This document shows, in pieces, positions 16,318 through 24,452 of a stretch of 64,000 nt of DNA. This DNA is from Micromonospora pisi (GTDB taxonomy: Bacteria > Actinomycetota > Actinomycetes > Mycobacteriales > Micromonosporaceae). Location: the NCBI RefSeq assembly GCF_003633685.1, contig NZ_RBKT01000001.1:4340001-4404000 (forward strand). Direction: 5' to 3'. Under the pieces are notes generated by a model. It did no database searches. It was not told the origin of the DNA and saw nothing but the letters and a program-made list of their open reading frames with translations. Each line of letters opens with the position of its first letter. Position 1 is the first letter of the stretch. Position numbers and translations under genes: made by a program.

Positions 16318-17409
16318 TCAGGAACCGGTGGCGATCGCCGCCTGGGGCAGCCCGAGTGGCAACGTCACCCGGATCCGGCAACCGGTGTTCCGGCGGTCAC
16401 CGCTGCTCGCGACGGGGTCGGCCACCGCGATGGTGCCGCCGTGCAGCTCCACCACCCAACGGGCGATCGCCAGCCCGAGTCCGGTGCCGCCGTCGACCGC
16501 GCGTGCGCCCCGGCTGAACCGTTCGAAGACCCGCGAGCGTTCCGCCACCGGTATGCCCTCGCCCTCGTCGGAGACCTCGACGCTCAGCCGATCAGCGTGC
16601 TGTTCCGCGGTGACCAGCACGTTGCCCCCGGCTGGACTGTGCCGGGCCGCGTTGTCGAGCAGGTTCGCGAAGACCTGGTGCAATCGCCACGGGTCGGCCT
16701 TGATGCTCAGCGGTGTGGCGGGTTGGCGTACCTGGAACTCGACCGTCCGACCGGCGCCACTCGCGTTCACCGCCGCCTGACGTACGGCGTCGTCGAGGAA
16801 GTCGGCGACGTCGATGTCGACCCGGCGCAACGGCACCACCCCGGCGTCGAGGCGGGACAGGTCGAGCAGGTCGGCGACCAGGTGCCCGAGTCGTTCGGTC
16901 TGCGCCAGAGCGGTCCGCAGGGTGGCCGGTTCCGGCTCCGCCACCCCGTCCACGATGTTCTCCAGCACCCCCTGGAGTGCGGTGATCGGCGTACGCAGCT
17001 CGTGCGACACGTTGGCGATCAGCTCCCGCCGCTGCCGGTCCGACTCGGCCAACTCCGCCGCCATCTGGTTGAACGCGACCGCGAGTTCGCCGACCTCGTC
17101 CCGGGAGGTGGCCCGCACCCGACGGCTGTAGTCGCCCCTGGCCATCGCCCGCGCCGCCGCCGTCATCTCGCGCAGTGGCGAGGTCATGCCGTGGGCCAGG
17201 ACCTGCGAGGTGAGCAGCGCGACGAAGATGGCGGTGGCCGAGGTCCACGGTGGGATCCAGCCGATGCCGATCCAGAACAAACCCAGTCCGGCGGCGCCCG
17301 AGGCCACCAGCAGAATGCCGAGTTTGACCTTGATCGATCGGACCGGGTCGAGTGGGCGGGGCAGCAGGTCGAGCCCCCGGTTGACCCACGTCCAGACCGC
17401 CTCGGTCAT
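16318..17409 (-). CDS. Sensor histidine kinase (HAMP-HisKA-HATPase)
   Basis: 363-residue membrane kinase. Two hydrophobic segments near residues 28-62 with almost no extracellular loop are followed by a HAMP linker (SPLREMTAAARAMARGDYSR), the phosphoacceptor H-box LIANVSHELRTPITALQGV, an N-box HQVFANLLDNAARHS and G-boxes DEGEGIPVAE and GGTGLGLAIARW. The minimal sensor part suggests it detects a membrane or intracellular cue. Its ATG overlaps the stop of the response regulator gene by four bases, making a regulator-kinase pair. Confidence 0.93.
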   Translation of the reverse strand: MTEAVWTWVNRGLDLLPRPLDPVRSIKVKLGILLVASGAAGLGLFWIGIGWIPPWTSATAIFVALLTSQVLAHGMTSPLREMTAAARAMARGDYSRRVRATSRDEVGELAVAFNQMAAELAESDRQRRELIANVSHELRTPITALQGVLENIVDGVAEPEPATLRTALAQTERLGHLVADLLDLSRLDAGVVPLRRVDIDVADFLDDAVRQAAVNASGAGRTVEFQVRQPATPLSIKADPWRLHQVFANLLDNAARHSPAGGNVLVTAEQHADRLSVEVSDEGEGIPVAERSRVFERFSRGARAVDGGTGLGLAIARWVVELHGGTIAVADPVASSGDRRNTGCRIRVTLPLGLPQAAIATGS

Positions 17410-18083
17410 GTCTGTACCTCCAGTGCGTAGCCGACACCGTGCACGGTCCGGATCAGATCGGCACCGAGTTTCCGGCGTAACGCCTTGATGTGGCTGTCCA
17501 CGGTGCGGGTGCCGGAACCATCGGCCCAGCCCCAGACATCGGTGAGCAACCGCTCCCGGGGCAGTACGGTCCGGGGCCGGCCGGCGAGGTGCACCAGCAG
17601 GTCGAACTCGGTGGGGGTGAGGTGAGCCTCGACGCCGGCCCGTCGGACCCGTCGTTCGGCCTGGTTGATCTCCAGGTCGCCGAGCCGCAGAACCTGCTGC
17701 GCCGTGCTCGCCGCCCGTTCCACCCGCCGAAGCAGCGCGTGCACCCGGGCCGCCAGCTCACGCAGCGAGAAGGGCTTGGTCAGGTAGTCGTCCGCGCCGA
17801 CCGCCAATCCGACCAGCAGATCGGTCTCGTCGTCGCGGGCGGTCAACATCAGCACCGGCACCGGTCGGTCGGCCTGGATCCGCCGGCACACCTCCAACCC
17901 GTCGAAACCCGGCAGCATCACGTCCAGCACCACCAGGTCCGGCGGTTTCAGGCGTACCGACTCGACCGCGGTCGGGCCGTCCCCGGCGATGTCGACGGCG
18001 AACCCCTCGGCGCGCAGCCGCGCCGCGACCGACTCCGCGATGGTCCGTTCGTCCTCGACGACAAGGACCCGACGTGCGTTCAT
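17406..18083 (-). CDS. OmpR/PhoB-family response regulator
   Basis: 225 residues. The receiver domain has the acidic pair VVEDE, phosphoacceptor Asp54 in VVLDVMLPGFDG, Thr in MLTARDDE and Lys in DDYLTKPFSLRE. The C-terminal winged helix carries LTPTEFDLLVHLAGRPRTVL and TRTVDSHIKALRRKLG. It partners the kinase encoded by the overlapping downstream gene. The ATG at 18083 is preferred by alignment of VLVVEDE near the start; an ATG at 18101 in the same frame cannot be excluded since neither has a strong ribosome-binding site. Confidence 0.93.
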   Translation of the reverse strand: MNARRVLVVEDERTIAESVAARLRAEGFAVDIAGDGPTAVESVRLKPPDLVVLDVMLPGFDGLEVCRRIQADRPVPVLMLTARDDETDLLVGLAVGADDYLTKPFSLRELAARVHALLRRVERAASTAQQVLRLGDLEINQAERRVRRAGVEAHLTPTEFDLLVHLAGRPRTVLPRERLLTDVWGWADGSGTRTVDSHIKALRRKLGADLIRTVHGVGYALEVQT

Positions 18084-18127
18084 GAACTGGACTGTAGGCA
18101 TTTCGGATGGAGAGCGGTGGGGCAGGT

Positions 18128-18167
18128 TGTGAATAACCTGTGGAGAACCGGGTCCGCCTGTGGATAA
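18128..18167 (-). promoter_or_regulatory. Three DnaA-box-like 9-mers upstream of the OmpR system
   Basis: On the minus strand 18159-18167 reads TTATCCACA and 18128-18136 reads TTATTCACA, both exact matches to TTATNCACA. Between them 18139-18147 reads TTCTCCACA, one mismatch. All three share orientation within 40 bases of intergenic DNA (18084-18176). Confidence 0.5.
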
Positions 18168-18176
18168 CCCGGCTGT

Positions 18177-18932
18177 CTACCTGTTCCAGTCCTGCTTTGC
18201 CGCGCGTACCAGCTTGTCCTTCAGCTCCCGGGTGTGCCGGCGGCTGACCGGCAACTCGGTGCCGTCGACCACCACCACGTACCCGGAGTTGGCCAGCCGG
18301 AGTTCGGCGATGAGTCGCAACTGCACCAGGTACGACCGGTGGATCCGAACGAAGCCCGCGTCCGCCCACCGCTCCGCCAACGTCGCCAACGGGACCCGGA
18401 CCAGATGGGACGTGTCCGAGGTGTAGAGGCGTGCGTAGTCGCCCTGCGCCTCCACCCAGCGCACCGCCGACCGGGGCAACATCCTGGTCGTCCCGGCCAG
18501 CTCCACCGGGATCGTCGGATCCTCCTCCGCGCGGGCCAGCGCGGCGGGATGGGTGGGCACCACCCGGGAGCCGATCACCCGCCGCAACGACTCGGCCAGC
18601 CGCTCGGCGCGTACCGGTTTGCGGACGTAGTCGGTCACGCCGAGGTCGAACGCGTCGACCGCGCCGTCGTCGTACGCGGTGACGAAGACGATCGCCGGTG
18701 GCCGGGCGAACCGCCGCAGCACCCGGGCCAGCTCCATGCCGTCCAGGCCCGGCATCCGGATGTCGAGGAAGACCACGTCGACGTCGACGTCCCGCAGTAC
18801 GCGCAGCGCCTCCGTGGCGTCCGAGGCGGTGTGCAACCGGGCCACCCTGGGGTCGGCCCGCAGGTGGTACGCGAGCTCGTCCAGTGCGGGCGGCTCGTCG
18901 TCCACCGCCAGCACCCGCAGGAATCCGTTCAC
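18177..18932 (-). CDS. LytTR-family response regulator
   Basis: 251 residues. The receiver domain spans about residues 1-125 with VDDEPP, phosphoacceptor Asp57 in VDVVFLDIRMPGLDGMELA and the Lys in TDYVRKPVRAERL. The C-terminal LytTR domain has VRWVEAQGDYARLYTSDTSH, FVRIHRSYLVQL and VVVDGTELPVSRRHTREL, which binds direct-repeat promoter sites. The GTG at 18932 is preceded by AAGGAGGTG. It is the partner of the sensor kinase just upstream (39-bp gap). LytS/LytTR pairs in bacteria often control uptake of pyruvate or acetate, and two such symporters are encoded nearby. Confidence 0.93.
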   Translation of the reverse strand: MNGFLRVLAVDDEPPALDELAYHLRADPRVARLHTASDATEALRVLRDVDVDVVFLDIRMPGLDGMELARVLRRFARPPAIVFVTAYDDGAVDAFDLGVTDYVRKPVRAERLAESLRRVIGSRVVPTHPAALARAEEDPTIPVELAGTTRMLPRSAVRWVEAQGDYARLYTSDTSHLVRVPLATLAERWADAGFVRIHRSYLVQLRLIAELRLANSGYVVVVDGTELPVSRRHTRELKDKLVRAAKQDWNR

Positions 18933-18970
18933 ACCCGCACCTCCTTCCACCCGGTCACCCGAGCGCACCG

Positions 18971-20176
18971 TCACCCATTCGCCCGGACGTGCCGGTGGAA
19001 CTTCGGCACCCGCATGCTCACCTTCGTACCCGATCCCAGCCCCGTCTCGACGACCAGGCCGAACCCGTCCCCGAACGCCGACCGGAGCCGCTCATCCACA
19101 TTGGAAAGACCCACGTGCTGACCCGAGTCGTCGGAACTGTCCCGGGCCGCCTCGGCGATCCCGGCCGCGAGTACCGCCGGGTCCATCCCCACCCCGTCAT
19201 CCTCCACCGTGATGTGACACTCGGCCCCGGCGTCACGAGCCTCGATGCTTACCATGCCGAGTCCCGGCTTACGGGACAAGCCGTGCCGGACCGCGTTCTC
19301 GACCAGAGGCTGTAGACAGAGGAACGGCAGCGTCACCGGCAACACCTCGGGCGCGATCTGCAACCGCACCTGGAGCCGATCACCGAACCGGGCCCGCTCG
19401 ATCGTCAGGTAACGGTCGATCGACCGCAACTCCTCCGCGAGCGTGGTGAACTCACCGTGCGCCCGGAACGAGTACCGGGTGAACTCGGCGAACTCCAGGA
19501 TCAGCTCACGCGCCCGCTCCGGATCCGTACGTACGAACGACCCGATCGCGGTCAACGCGTTGTAGATGAAGTGCGGGCTGATCTGTGCCCGTAGCGCCCG
19601 TACCTCGGCCCGCGCCAGCCGCTCCCGCGACGAGTCGAGTTCGGCGAGCGCGAGCTGCGCACTCGCCCAGTGCGCCGTTTCCAGCGTGGCCTGCACCAGG
19701 CCCGGTGCCGGCTGGTCGTCGGCGACCGCGACCAGCACCCCGACCGCCTTCCCGTCCGAGCCGATCAACGGCGCGACCACCGCACCTCGTACCGGGCAGT
19801 CGACCCGGTCGCAGCGCAACTCCGACTCACCGAGCACCGTCGACCGGTTCACCGCGACCGCCCGCTCCGCGGCAGCCACGAACTGGGCGCCATGGTGGCT
19901 GCCCCGACCGTCGATCGCCAGCACCTCGACCTCGTCGACCAGCGCCAGGCCGGCTGCACCGACCAGGGCACGCAGGTGCCGTACCGCCTTTGCCGCACTC
20001 GCCGCCGACAGCCCGGCCCGCAACGGCTCGGCGGCGAGCCCGGCGGTGTGCAACACGTCGTACGTCGCCAACTGGCTTGCCGTGGCGATCCCCCGGCGGG
20101 CACGTAACCGCAGCACAGCGAAGAGCGCCGCGCCGAGCGCGCTCACCAACGCCACGACCGCGAGCACAGCAGACAT
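18971..20176 (-). CDS. LytS-like sensor histidine kinase
   Basis: 401 residues. One N-terminal transmembrane helix (VLAVVALVSALGAALFAVL) is followed by a GAF-like sensory region (LAIDGRGSHHGAQFVAAAER, GAVVAPLIGSDGKAVGVLVA), the His_kinase box RAQISPHFIYNALTAIGSF with phosphoacceptor His, and a HATPase with PLVENAVRHGLS and EDDGVGMDP. This domain order is that of cytoplasmic-sensing LytS relatives. ATG at 20176 chosen because the hydrophobic segment begins immediately after it; an upstream ATG at 20218 in the same frame adds 14 residues. It pairs with the LytTR regulator downstream. Confidence 0.9.
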   Translation of the reverse strand: MSAVLAVVALVSALGAALFAVLRLRARRGIATASQLATYDVLHTAGLAAEPLRAGLSAASAAKAVRHLRALVGAAGLALVDEVEVLAIDGRGSHHGAQFVAAAERAVAVNRSTVLGESELRCDRVDCPVRGAVVAPLIGSDGKAVGVLVAVADDQPAPGLVQATLETAHWASAQLALAELDSSRERLARAEVRALRAQISPHFIYNALTAIGSFVRTDPERARELILEFAEFTRYSFRAHGEFTTLAEELRSIDRYLTIERARFGDRLQVRLQIAPEVLPVTLPFLCLQPLVENAVRHGLSRKPGLGMVSIEARDAGAECHITVEDDGVGMDPAVLAAGIAEAARDSSDDSGQHVGLSNVDERLRSAFGDGFGLVVETGLGSGTKVSMRVPKFHRHVRANG

Positions 20177-20399
20177 GTTCGGTCCCACGGAAAGAGAACC
20201 TAGCCCGGCCGACGGCAAGCAGGGGAAAGCGAACGTCCCTCCGGATGGCCCGGTGGAGCCGTAAGTCCGTCCTAACCGTCACCAAAGTCGCGAGTCGACC
20301 GAGCGCCGCCGCGCCGTCTGGAGCCGAGGACGACGAGGCGAAGCCTTCGTCGCCCGCAGGCGAAGACGGCGCATGGGGCGGCGCGAAGCGGAGCGAGCC

Positions 20400-20418
20400 G
20401 CGTCGGCGCAGCCGACGC
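20400..20418 (-). terminator. Short GC hairpin downstream of sugar transferase
   Basis: GCGTCGGC and GCCGACGC form a perfect eight-base stem around a GCA loop, 23 bases past the sugar transferase stop. The surrounding 20219-20440 holds no gene but has several more short self-complementary GC runs (for example around 20335-20362), giving it the look of a dispersed intergenic repeat. Confidence 0.55.
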
Positions 20419-20440
20419 ATCAAGCAGGAGCCGACGCCAG

Positions 20441-22105
20441 CTAGTAAGCACCCTTGCGGGCCAGGACCACACCGATGGTGCGCCAGAGGATGCTGAGGTC
20501 GTAGGCGAGCGACCAGTTGTCGACGTAGTAGAGGTCGAGTCGGACCGCTTCGTCCCAGGAGAGGTCGGAGCGGCCGGAGACCTGCCAGAGGCCGGTCATG
20601 CCGGGGCGGACGAGCAGTCGGCGTCGTACGTCGCCGAGGAAGTCGCCGTCGTCGGCGGGCAGCGGGCGGGGGCCGACCAGGGACATCTCGCCCTTGAGCA
20701 CGTTGATCAGCTGGGGGAGTTCGTCGAGCGAACTGGCGCGGAGGAAGCGACCGACGGGGAAGACCCGGGGATCTTCCTTGATCTTGAAGAGCATGCCGTC
20801 GGTTTCGTTCTGGTCCACCAGGCCGGCGAGGCGGTCCTCGGCGTCCACGTACATGGTGCGGAACTTCCAGACCCGGAACGTGCGGCCCTCGTGGCCGACC
20901 CGGGGCTGGCGGAAGAAGACCGGTCCGGGGTCGGAGATCCGGATCGCGAGCGCGATGGCGATGAAGAGCGGGGAGAGCATCAGCAGACCAAGCCCGGCCG
21001 CGACCCGGTCGAGCAGGTTCTTCGCCAGCAGCGCCGGACCGGAGAGGGTGGGCTCCTCGACGTGCAGCAGCGGCAGACCCTCGATCGGCCGGATGTGCAC
21101 CCGGGGACCGGCGATGTCGGTGAGCTGCGGGGCGACGACCAGGTCGATACCGGAACCTTCGAGTTGCCAGGCGAGCCGGCGCAGTTCGCCCGGTTCCCAG
21201 CTCGCCGAGCCACAGACCGCGATGGTGTCGCCGGCCACCTCGCGGACCAGCGACAGGACGTCCCGTCCGGCGTAGATCGGCACCGGCGTGTCGATCCCCC
21301 GGGCGGCGGCGTAACCGTCGGTGAGGTGGATGGCGACCGGAATCAGGCCGGCGGCCGGGCTGCGGGTGACCGCGGTGTAGACCTCCAACGCTTCCGGCAG
21401 GGTGCCGACCAGCACCATCCGGTGCGCGGCGTGACCGCTGCGCCGACGCATCGTGTGCAGCACGGAACGGGCCAGCAACCGGAGAATCAGAATGAATACC
21501 AGCGCAGTGATCAACGCGGTGGCGACGGAGAGACGGGACGGCTTGGTGACGGTGGCGAAGGCGATGAAGGAGACGCTCGCCGCGACCACCACGCTGGCCC
21601 GTACGACCCGTTTGAACTCCTCGGTGCCGATGCCGAGATAGCGCCGGTCGTAGGCCCGGTTGCCCCAGAGTGCCAGCAGCCAGCCGAGCGGCAGCAGCAG
21701 ATAGGTCACCGTGTGGAACAACCTGGGGTCGCCGAACCCGGCGGTGGCCTTCTCGAACAGCTCGATCGAGACCCAGCTCGCCAGCGCGGCCGCGGCGAAG
21801 TCCAGTACGAGCAGGATCAGGGTGTACGGGCGGTGCCACCGGGACACCCGCCGGCTGACCTTGGCCCAGGCGGACCGGGGTACGCCATTCGGTGGCGGAG
21901 TGGTCGGCAGCTGGATTTCGAAGCTGTCGACGTGTCGTACCGGGCCATTCCGGCCAGTGCCAGTTACCGGGCGCTGGAGGCTTGTCGTCACCTCACCTAC
22001 GTCCTCCCGTGTGACACGTGCCGCCCATTTGCCGAAAGGGCTCGGGTCGCCCACCGTCTCAGTCTCCCACGCAGGCCCCGGTAGGGGCGTCGACCGGAGG
22101 GACAT
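20441..22105 (-). CDS. Polyprenyl-phosphate glycosylphosphotransferase (exopolysaccharide initiating sugar transferase)
   Basis: 554-residue membrane enzyme that transfers a sugar-1-phosphate from a nucleotide sugar to undecaprenyl phosphate, starting polysaccharide assembly. An N-terminal group of four to five transmembrane helices is followed by a CoA-binding-like region (VLVGTLPEALEVYTAV), then one more helix and the catalytic sugar transferase domain: DRVAAGLGLLMLSPLFIAIA, DPGPVFFRQPRVGHEGRTF, KFRTMYVDAE, NVLKGEMSLVGPRPLP and RPGMTGLWQVSGRSDLSWDE. The ATG at 22105 has GAGG upstream, but in-frame GTGs further in are possible. A GT4 glycosyltransferase lies 1 kb away on the other strand. 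Confidence 0.92.
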   Translation of the reverse strand: MSLRSTPLPGPAWETETVGDPSPFGKWAARVTREDVGEVTTSLQRPVTGTGRNGPVRHVDSFEIQLPTTPPPNGVPRSAWAKVSRRVSRWHRPYTLILLVLDFAAAALASWVSIELFEKATAGFGDPRLFHTVTYLLLPLGWLLALWGNRAYDRRYLGIGTEEFKRVVRASVVVAASVSFIAFATVTKPSRLSVATALITALVFILILRLLARSVLHTMRRRSGHAAHRMVLVGTLPEALEVYTAVTRSPAAGLIPVAIHLTDGYAAARGIDTPVPIYAGRDVLSLVREVAGDTIAVCGSASWEPGELRRLAWQLEGSGIDLVVAPQLTDIAGPRVHIRPIEGLPLLHVEEPTLSGPALLAKNLLDRVAAGLGLLMLSPLFIAIALAIRISDPGPVFFRQPRVGHEGRTFRVWKFRTMYVDAEDRLAGLVDQNETDGMLFKIKEDPRVFPVGRFLRASSLDELPQLINVLKGEMSLVGPRPLPADDGDFLGDVRRRLLVRPGMTGLWQVSGRSDLSWDEAVRLDLYYVDNWSLAYDLSILWRTIGVVLARKGAY

Positions 22106-22204
22106 TACGCCTCATCGGCGTGCGATGAGAGCGAGCCGGCCCGGCGCGATAAGAGCCTCGGACCGGGTCACTATACCGATGGATGGCGTCCTCACCAGAT
22201 CTGT

Positions 22205-22229
22205 CAGATGGAGATTTCATCTCCACCTG
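22205..22229. promoter_or_regulatory. Inverted repeat in the leader of the sugar transferase gene
   Basis: CAGATGGAGAT at 22205-22215 pairs with ATCTCCACCTG at 22219-22229 except at one position, with a three-base loop. It lies 33 bases past the DNA glycosylase stop and 100 bases upstream of the sugar transferase start, so it could be a terminator for the first or an operator for the second. The rest of 22106-22262 shows no gene. Confidence 0.45.
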
Positions 22230-22262
22230 GGCGGTTTGTACCCACAGCCAATTGTCGGTCAC

Positions 22263-23123
22263 CTAACGCACAAGTCGGGATAGTCGGCGGTCGGCGAGGG
22301 GCTTGCCTCCGGTCTGGCAACTCGGGCAGTACTGCAGGCTCGAATCAGCGAAGGAGACCTCACGCACCGTGTCGCCGCAGACCGGGCAGGGAAGCCCGGC
22401 GCGGCCGTGCACCCGCAGCCCGGAGCGCTTCTCTCCCTTCAGTTCGGCGGCCCGTTGTCCCACCGACCGCGCCACCGCGTCCCCGAGCACCTGACGGGTC
22501 GCGGTGTGCAGGGTGGCGAACTGGCCGTCGGTGAGCCGGTCGGTGATCGCGAACGGGGAGAGCTGGGCCATGTGCAGGATCTCGTCCGAGTAGGCGTTGC
22601 CCACCCCGGAAATGATCTCCTGGTCGGTGATCACGCCCTTGACCTGCCCGCGTCGGGAACGTAACCGTTCGCTGAAGAGTGGAAGGTCGGCGGCGAGCGC
22701 GTCCGGGCCGAGTCGGGCCACCCCGGGCACCTGCACCGGGTCGGTGACCAGGTACGCGGCGAGCTTCTTCTGCGTACCGGCCTCGGTCAGGTCGAAGCCG
22801 GAGCTGTCGTCGAGTCGTACCCGTACCGCGATCGGGCCCTTGCCGGGCTTGAGGGGGGCGGTCGAGGGGAACGCCTCCCGGTAGTGCAGCCAGCCGGCCC
22901 GGGCGAGGTGGACCACCAGGTGCAGGCCGCCGTCGAAGCGGACGTCGAGAAACTTGCCGTACCGGCCGGCACCGATCACCGGGCGACCGGTCGCGGCAGT
23001 GGGCGCGGGGTCGTACGTCTTCAGGGCGCTGATGGCGGCGATCTCCAGCCGCTCCACCCGGCGTCCCACCGCACGCTCGCGCAGGTAGGCGCCGAGCGCC
23101 TCTACCTCAGGCAGTTCGGGCAC
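22263..23123 (-). CDS. Formamidopyrimidine-DNA glycosylase / endonuclease VIII family
   Basis: Base-excision repair bifunctional glycosylase-lyase, 286 residues. The mature N-terminus PELPEVEALGAYLRERAVG supplies the catalytic Pro and Glu, and fixes the start at the GTG at 23123. Further signatures are GRYGKFLDVRFDGGLHLVVH, the helix-two-turn-helix GVGNAYSDEILHMAQLSPF, and a C-terminal zinc finger CPVCGDTVREVSFADSSLQYC followed by PSCQ (C-x2-C-x16-C-x2-C). Length and motifs are complete. Whether it prefers oxidised purines (Fpg) or pyrimidines (Nei) cannot be told. It is divergent from a glycosyltransferase with only 25 bases between starts. Confidence 0.92.
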   Translation of the reverse strand: MPELPEVEALGAYLRERAVGRRVERLEIAAISALKTYDPAPTAATGRPVIGAGRYGKFLDVRFDGGLHLVVHLARAGWLHYREAFPSTAPLKPGKGPIAVRVRLDDSSGFDLTEAGTQKKLAAYLVTDPVQVPGVARLGPDALAADLPLFSERLRSRRGQVKGVITDQEIISGVGNAYSDEILHMAQLSPFAITDRLTDGQFATLHTATRQVLGDAVARSVGQRAAELKGEKRSGLRVHGRAGLPCPVCGDTVREVSFADSSLQYCPSCQTGGKPLADRRLSRLVR

Positions 23124-23148
23124 GTCACTAACGGTAGCCTCTAGTCGC

Positions 23149-24321
23149 GTGAAGGTGGTCGTTGCGCACAACCGGTATCGCGAAGCCCAGCCGTCCGGCG
23201 AGAACACCATGGTCGATCTGGAGATCGCGCAGCTCACTGCGGCCGGGGTCGAGGTCGTCCCCTTCCTGCGAAGCTCGGACGAGATCCCGGCGATGTCGAA
23301 GGGCGCGAAGGCGCTGCTGCCGATCTCGCCGATCTACGCGCCACAGGCGCAGCGGGACCTGAGCCGGCTGATCGAGACGCACCGGCCGGACGTGTTGCAT
23401 CTGCACAACCCGTACCCGTTGCTCTCGCCCTGGGTGGTGCGGACCGCGCACCAGCACGGCGTGCCGGTGGTGCAGACGGTGCACAACTACCGACAGGTCT
23501 GCTCTTCCGGGCTGTACTTCCGGGATAAGGGTATTTGTCATGATTGTCGCGGTCGGGCGCTCGGCGTGCCGGCGATCGTGCACCGCTGCTACCGGGGATC
23601 ACGGGTGCAGAGCGCGCTGATGGCGACCACGCTCGCCGTACACCGGCCGACCTGGCGCTCGGTCGACCGCTTCATCGCGCTCACCTCCGCCGTCGCCGAC
23701 CACCTACGCGAGTACGGCATTGCCGACGACCGGATCGTGATCAAACCCAACGCGATCCCCGACCCCGGCGAGCCGGCCCCGCTGGGCGAAGGCTTCCTCT
23801 TCTACGGCCGGCTCTCCCCCGAGAAGGGGCTCGGCCTGCTGCTCGACGCGTGGCGGCAACACCCAGAGGGCACACTCGGGCCGCTGCGGATCGCCGGCGA
23901 CGGGGAACTGCGGCCACTCGCCGAGGCAGCCGCCCGGGAACGCTCCGACGTCGAGTACCTCGGGCCGTTGGACCGGCCCGGGGTCTGGGCGGCGGTCCGC
24001 TCCACCGCCGTCGTCGTAGCGGTCCCCACCTGGCACGACGTACTGCCGACGGTGGTGATCGAGGCGCTCGCCGCAGGCCGGCCGGTGCTCGGTACGGCGC
24101 TCGGCGGCGTGCCGTACCTGATCGGCATGGACCACCCGGCGGGTGCGGCGGGCTGGGTGGTGCCGCCGGACCCGGCCGCGCTCGCCGCGGCGCTCCCCAC
24201 CGCGCGCGCCGGTGCGGCGGCGCTCTCCCCGCTCGCCCGCGCCCGCTACGAACACACCTTCCGCCCCGAGGTCGTCACCACCCAACTCCTCGCCACCTAC
24301 GCCTCCCTAACCACCCCCTGA
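23149..24321 (+). CDS. GT4-family glycosyltransferase
   Basis: 390-residue GT-B fold enzyme, cytoplasmic or membrane-peripheral. The N-terminal acceptor domain has HNRYREAQPSGENTMVDLEI and DVLHLHNPYPLLSPWVVRTA; the C-terminal donor domain has GFLFYGRLSPEKGLGLLLDA, LRIAGDGELRPL and a late Glu motif PTWHDVLPTVVIEALAAGRP with VLGTALGGVPYL, as in retaining GT4 enzymes. A Cys-rich insert (CSSGLYFRDKGICHDCRGRA) is typical of a subgroup that adds sugars to polyprenyl-linked glycans. The GTG start at 23149 has almost no leader. Donor and acceptor unknown; context suggests exopolysaccharide. Confidence 0.9.
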   Translation: MKVVVAHNRYREAQPSGENTMVDLEIAQLTAAGVEVVPFLRSSDEIPAMSKGAKALLPISPIYAPQAQRDLSRLIETHRPDVLHLHNPYPLLSPWVVRTAHQHGVPVVQTVHNYRQVCSSGLYFRDKGICHDCRGRALGVPAIVHRCYRGSRVQSALMATTLAVHRPTWRSVDRFIALTSAVADHLREYGIADDRIVIKPNAIPDPGEPAPLGEGFLFYGRLSPEKGLGLLLDAWRQHPEGTLGPLRIAGDGELRPLAEAAARERSDVEYLGPLDRPGVWAAVRSTAVVVAVPTWHDVLPTVVIEALAAGRPVLGTALGGVPYLIGMDHPAGAAGWVVPPDPAALAAALPTARAGAAALSPLARARYEHTFRPEVVTTQLLATYASLTTP

Positions 24322-24355
24322 CCCTGCCTCGCCCCTCCCCCTCCCCGCCCCTCGG

Positions 24356-24413
24356 CGATCTAGGGCAAATCCCTGCGCGTTGATCTCCAGGGACAACCAA
24401 TTGCCCTAGATCG
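24356..24413. terminator. Nested inverted repeat between convergent genes
   Basis: CGATCTAGGGCAA at 24356-24368 is exactly complemented by TTGCCCTAGATCG at 24401-24413, and inside it TCCCTG (24370-24375) pairs with CAGGGA (24388-24393). The flanks are a C/T-rich run on the left and a matching G/A-rich run on the right (to about 24326 and 24450), so the whole intergenic region can fold as one long stem. It sits between a plus-strand and a minus-strand gene end and is a likely bidirectional terminator. Confidence 0.7.
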
Positions 24414-24452
24414 GCGGAGGGTGGGGGCGGGGAGGGAGGCGGGGGTGGGGGG

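Noticed and set aside
20272-20472. Small minus-strand frame between LytS and the sugar transferase
   Set aside because: Consists of the hairpin-rich intergenic repeat and overlaps the end of the sugar transferase; no ribosome-binding site.
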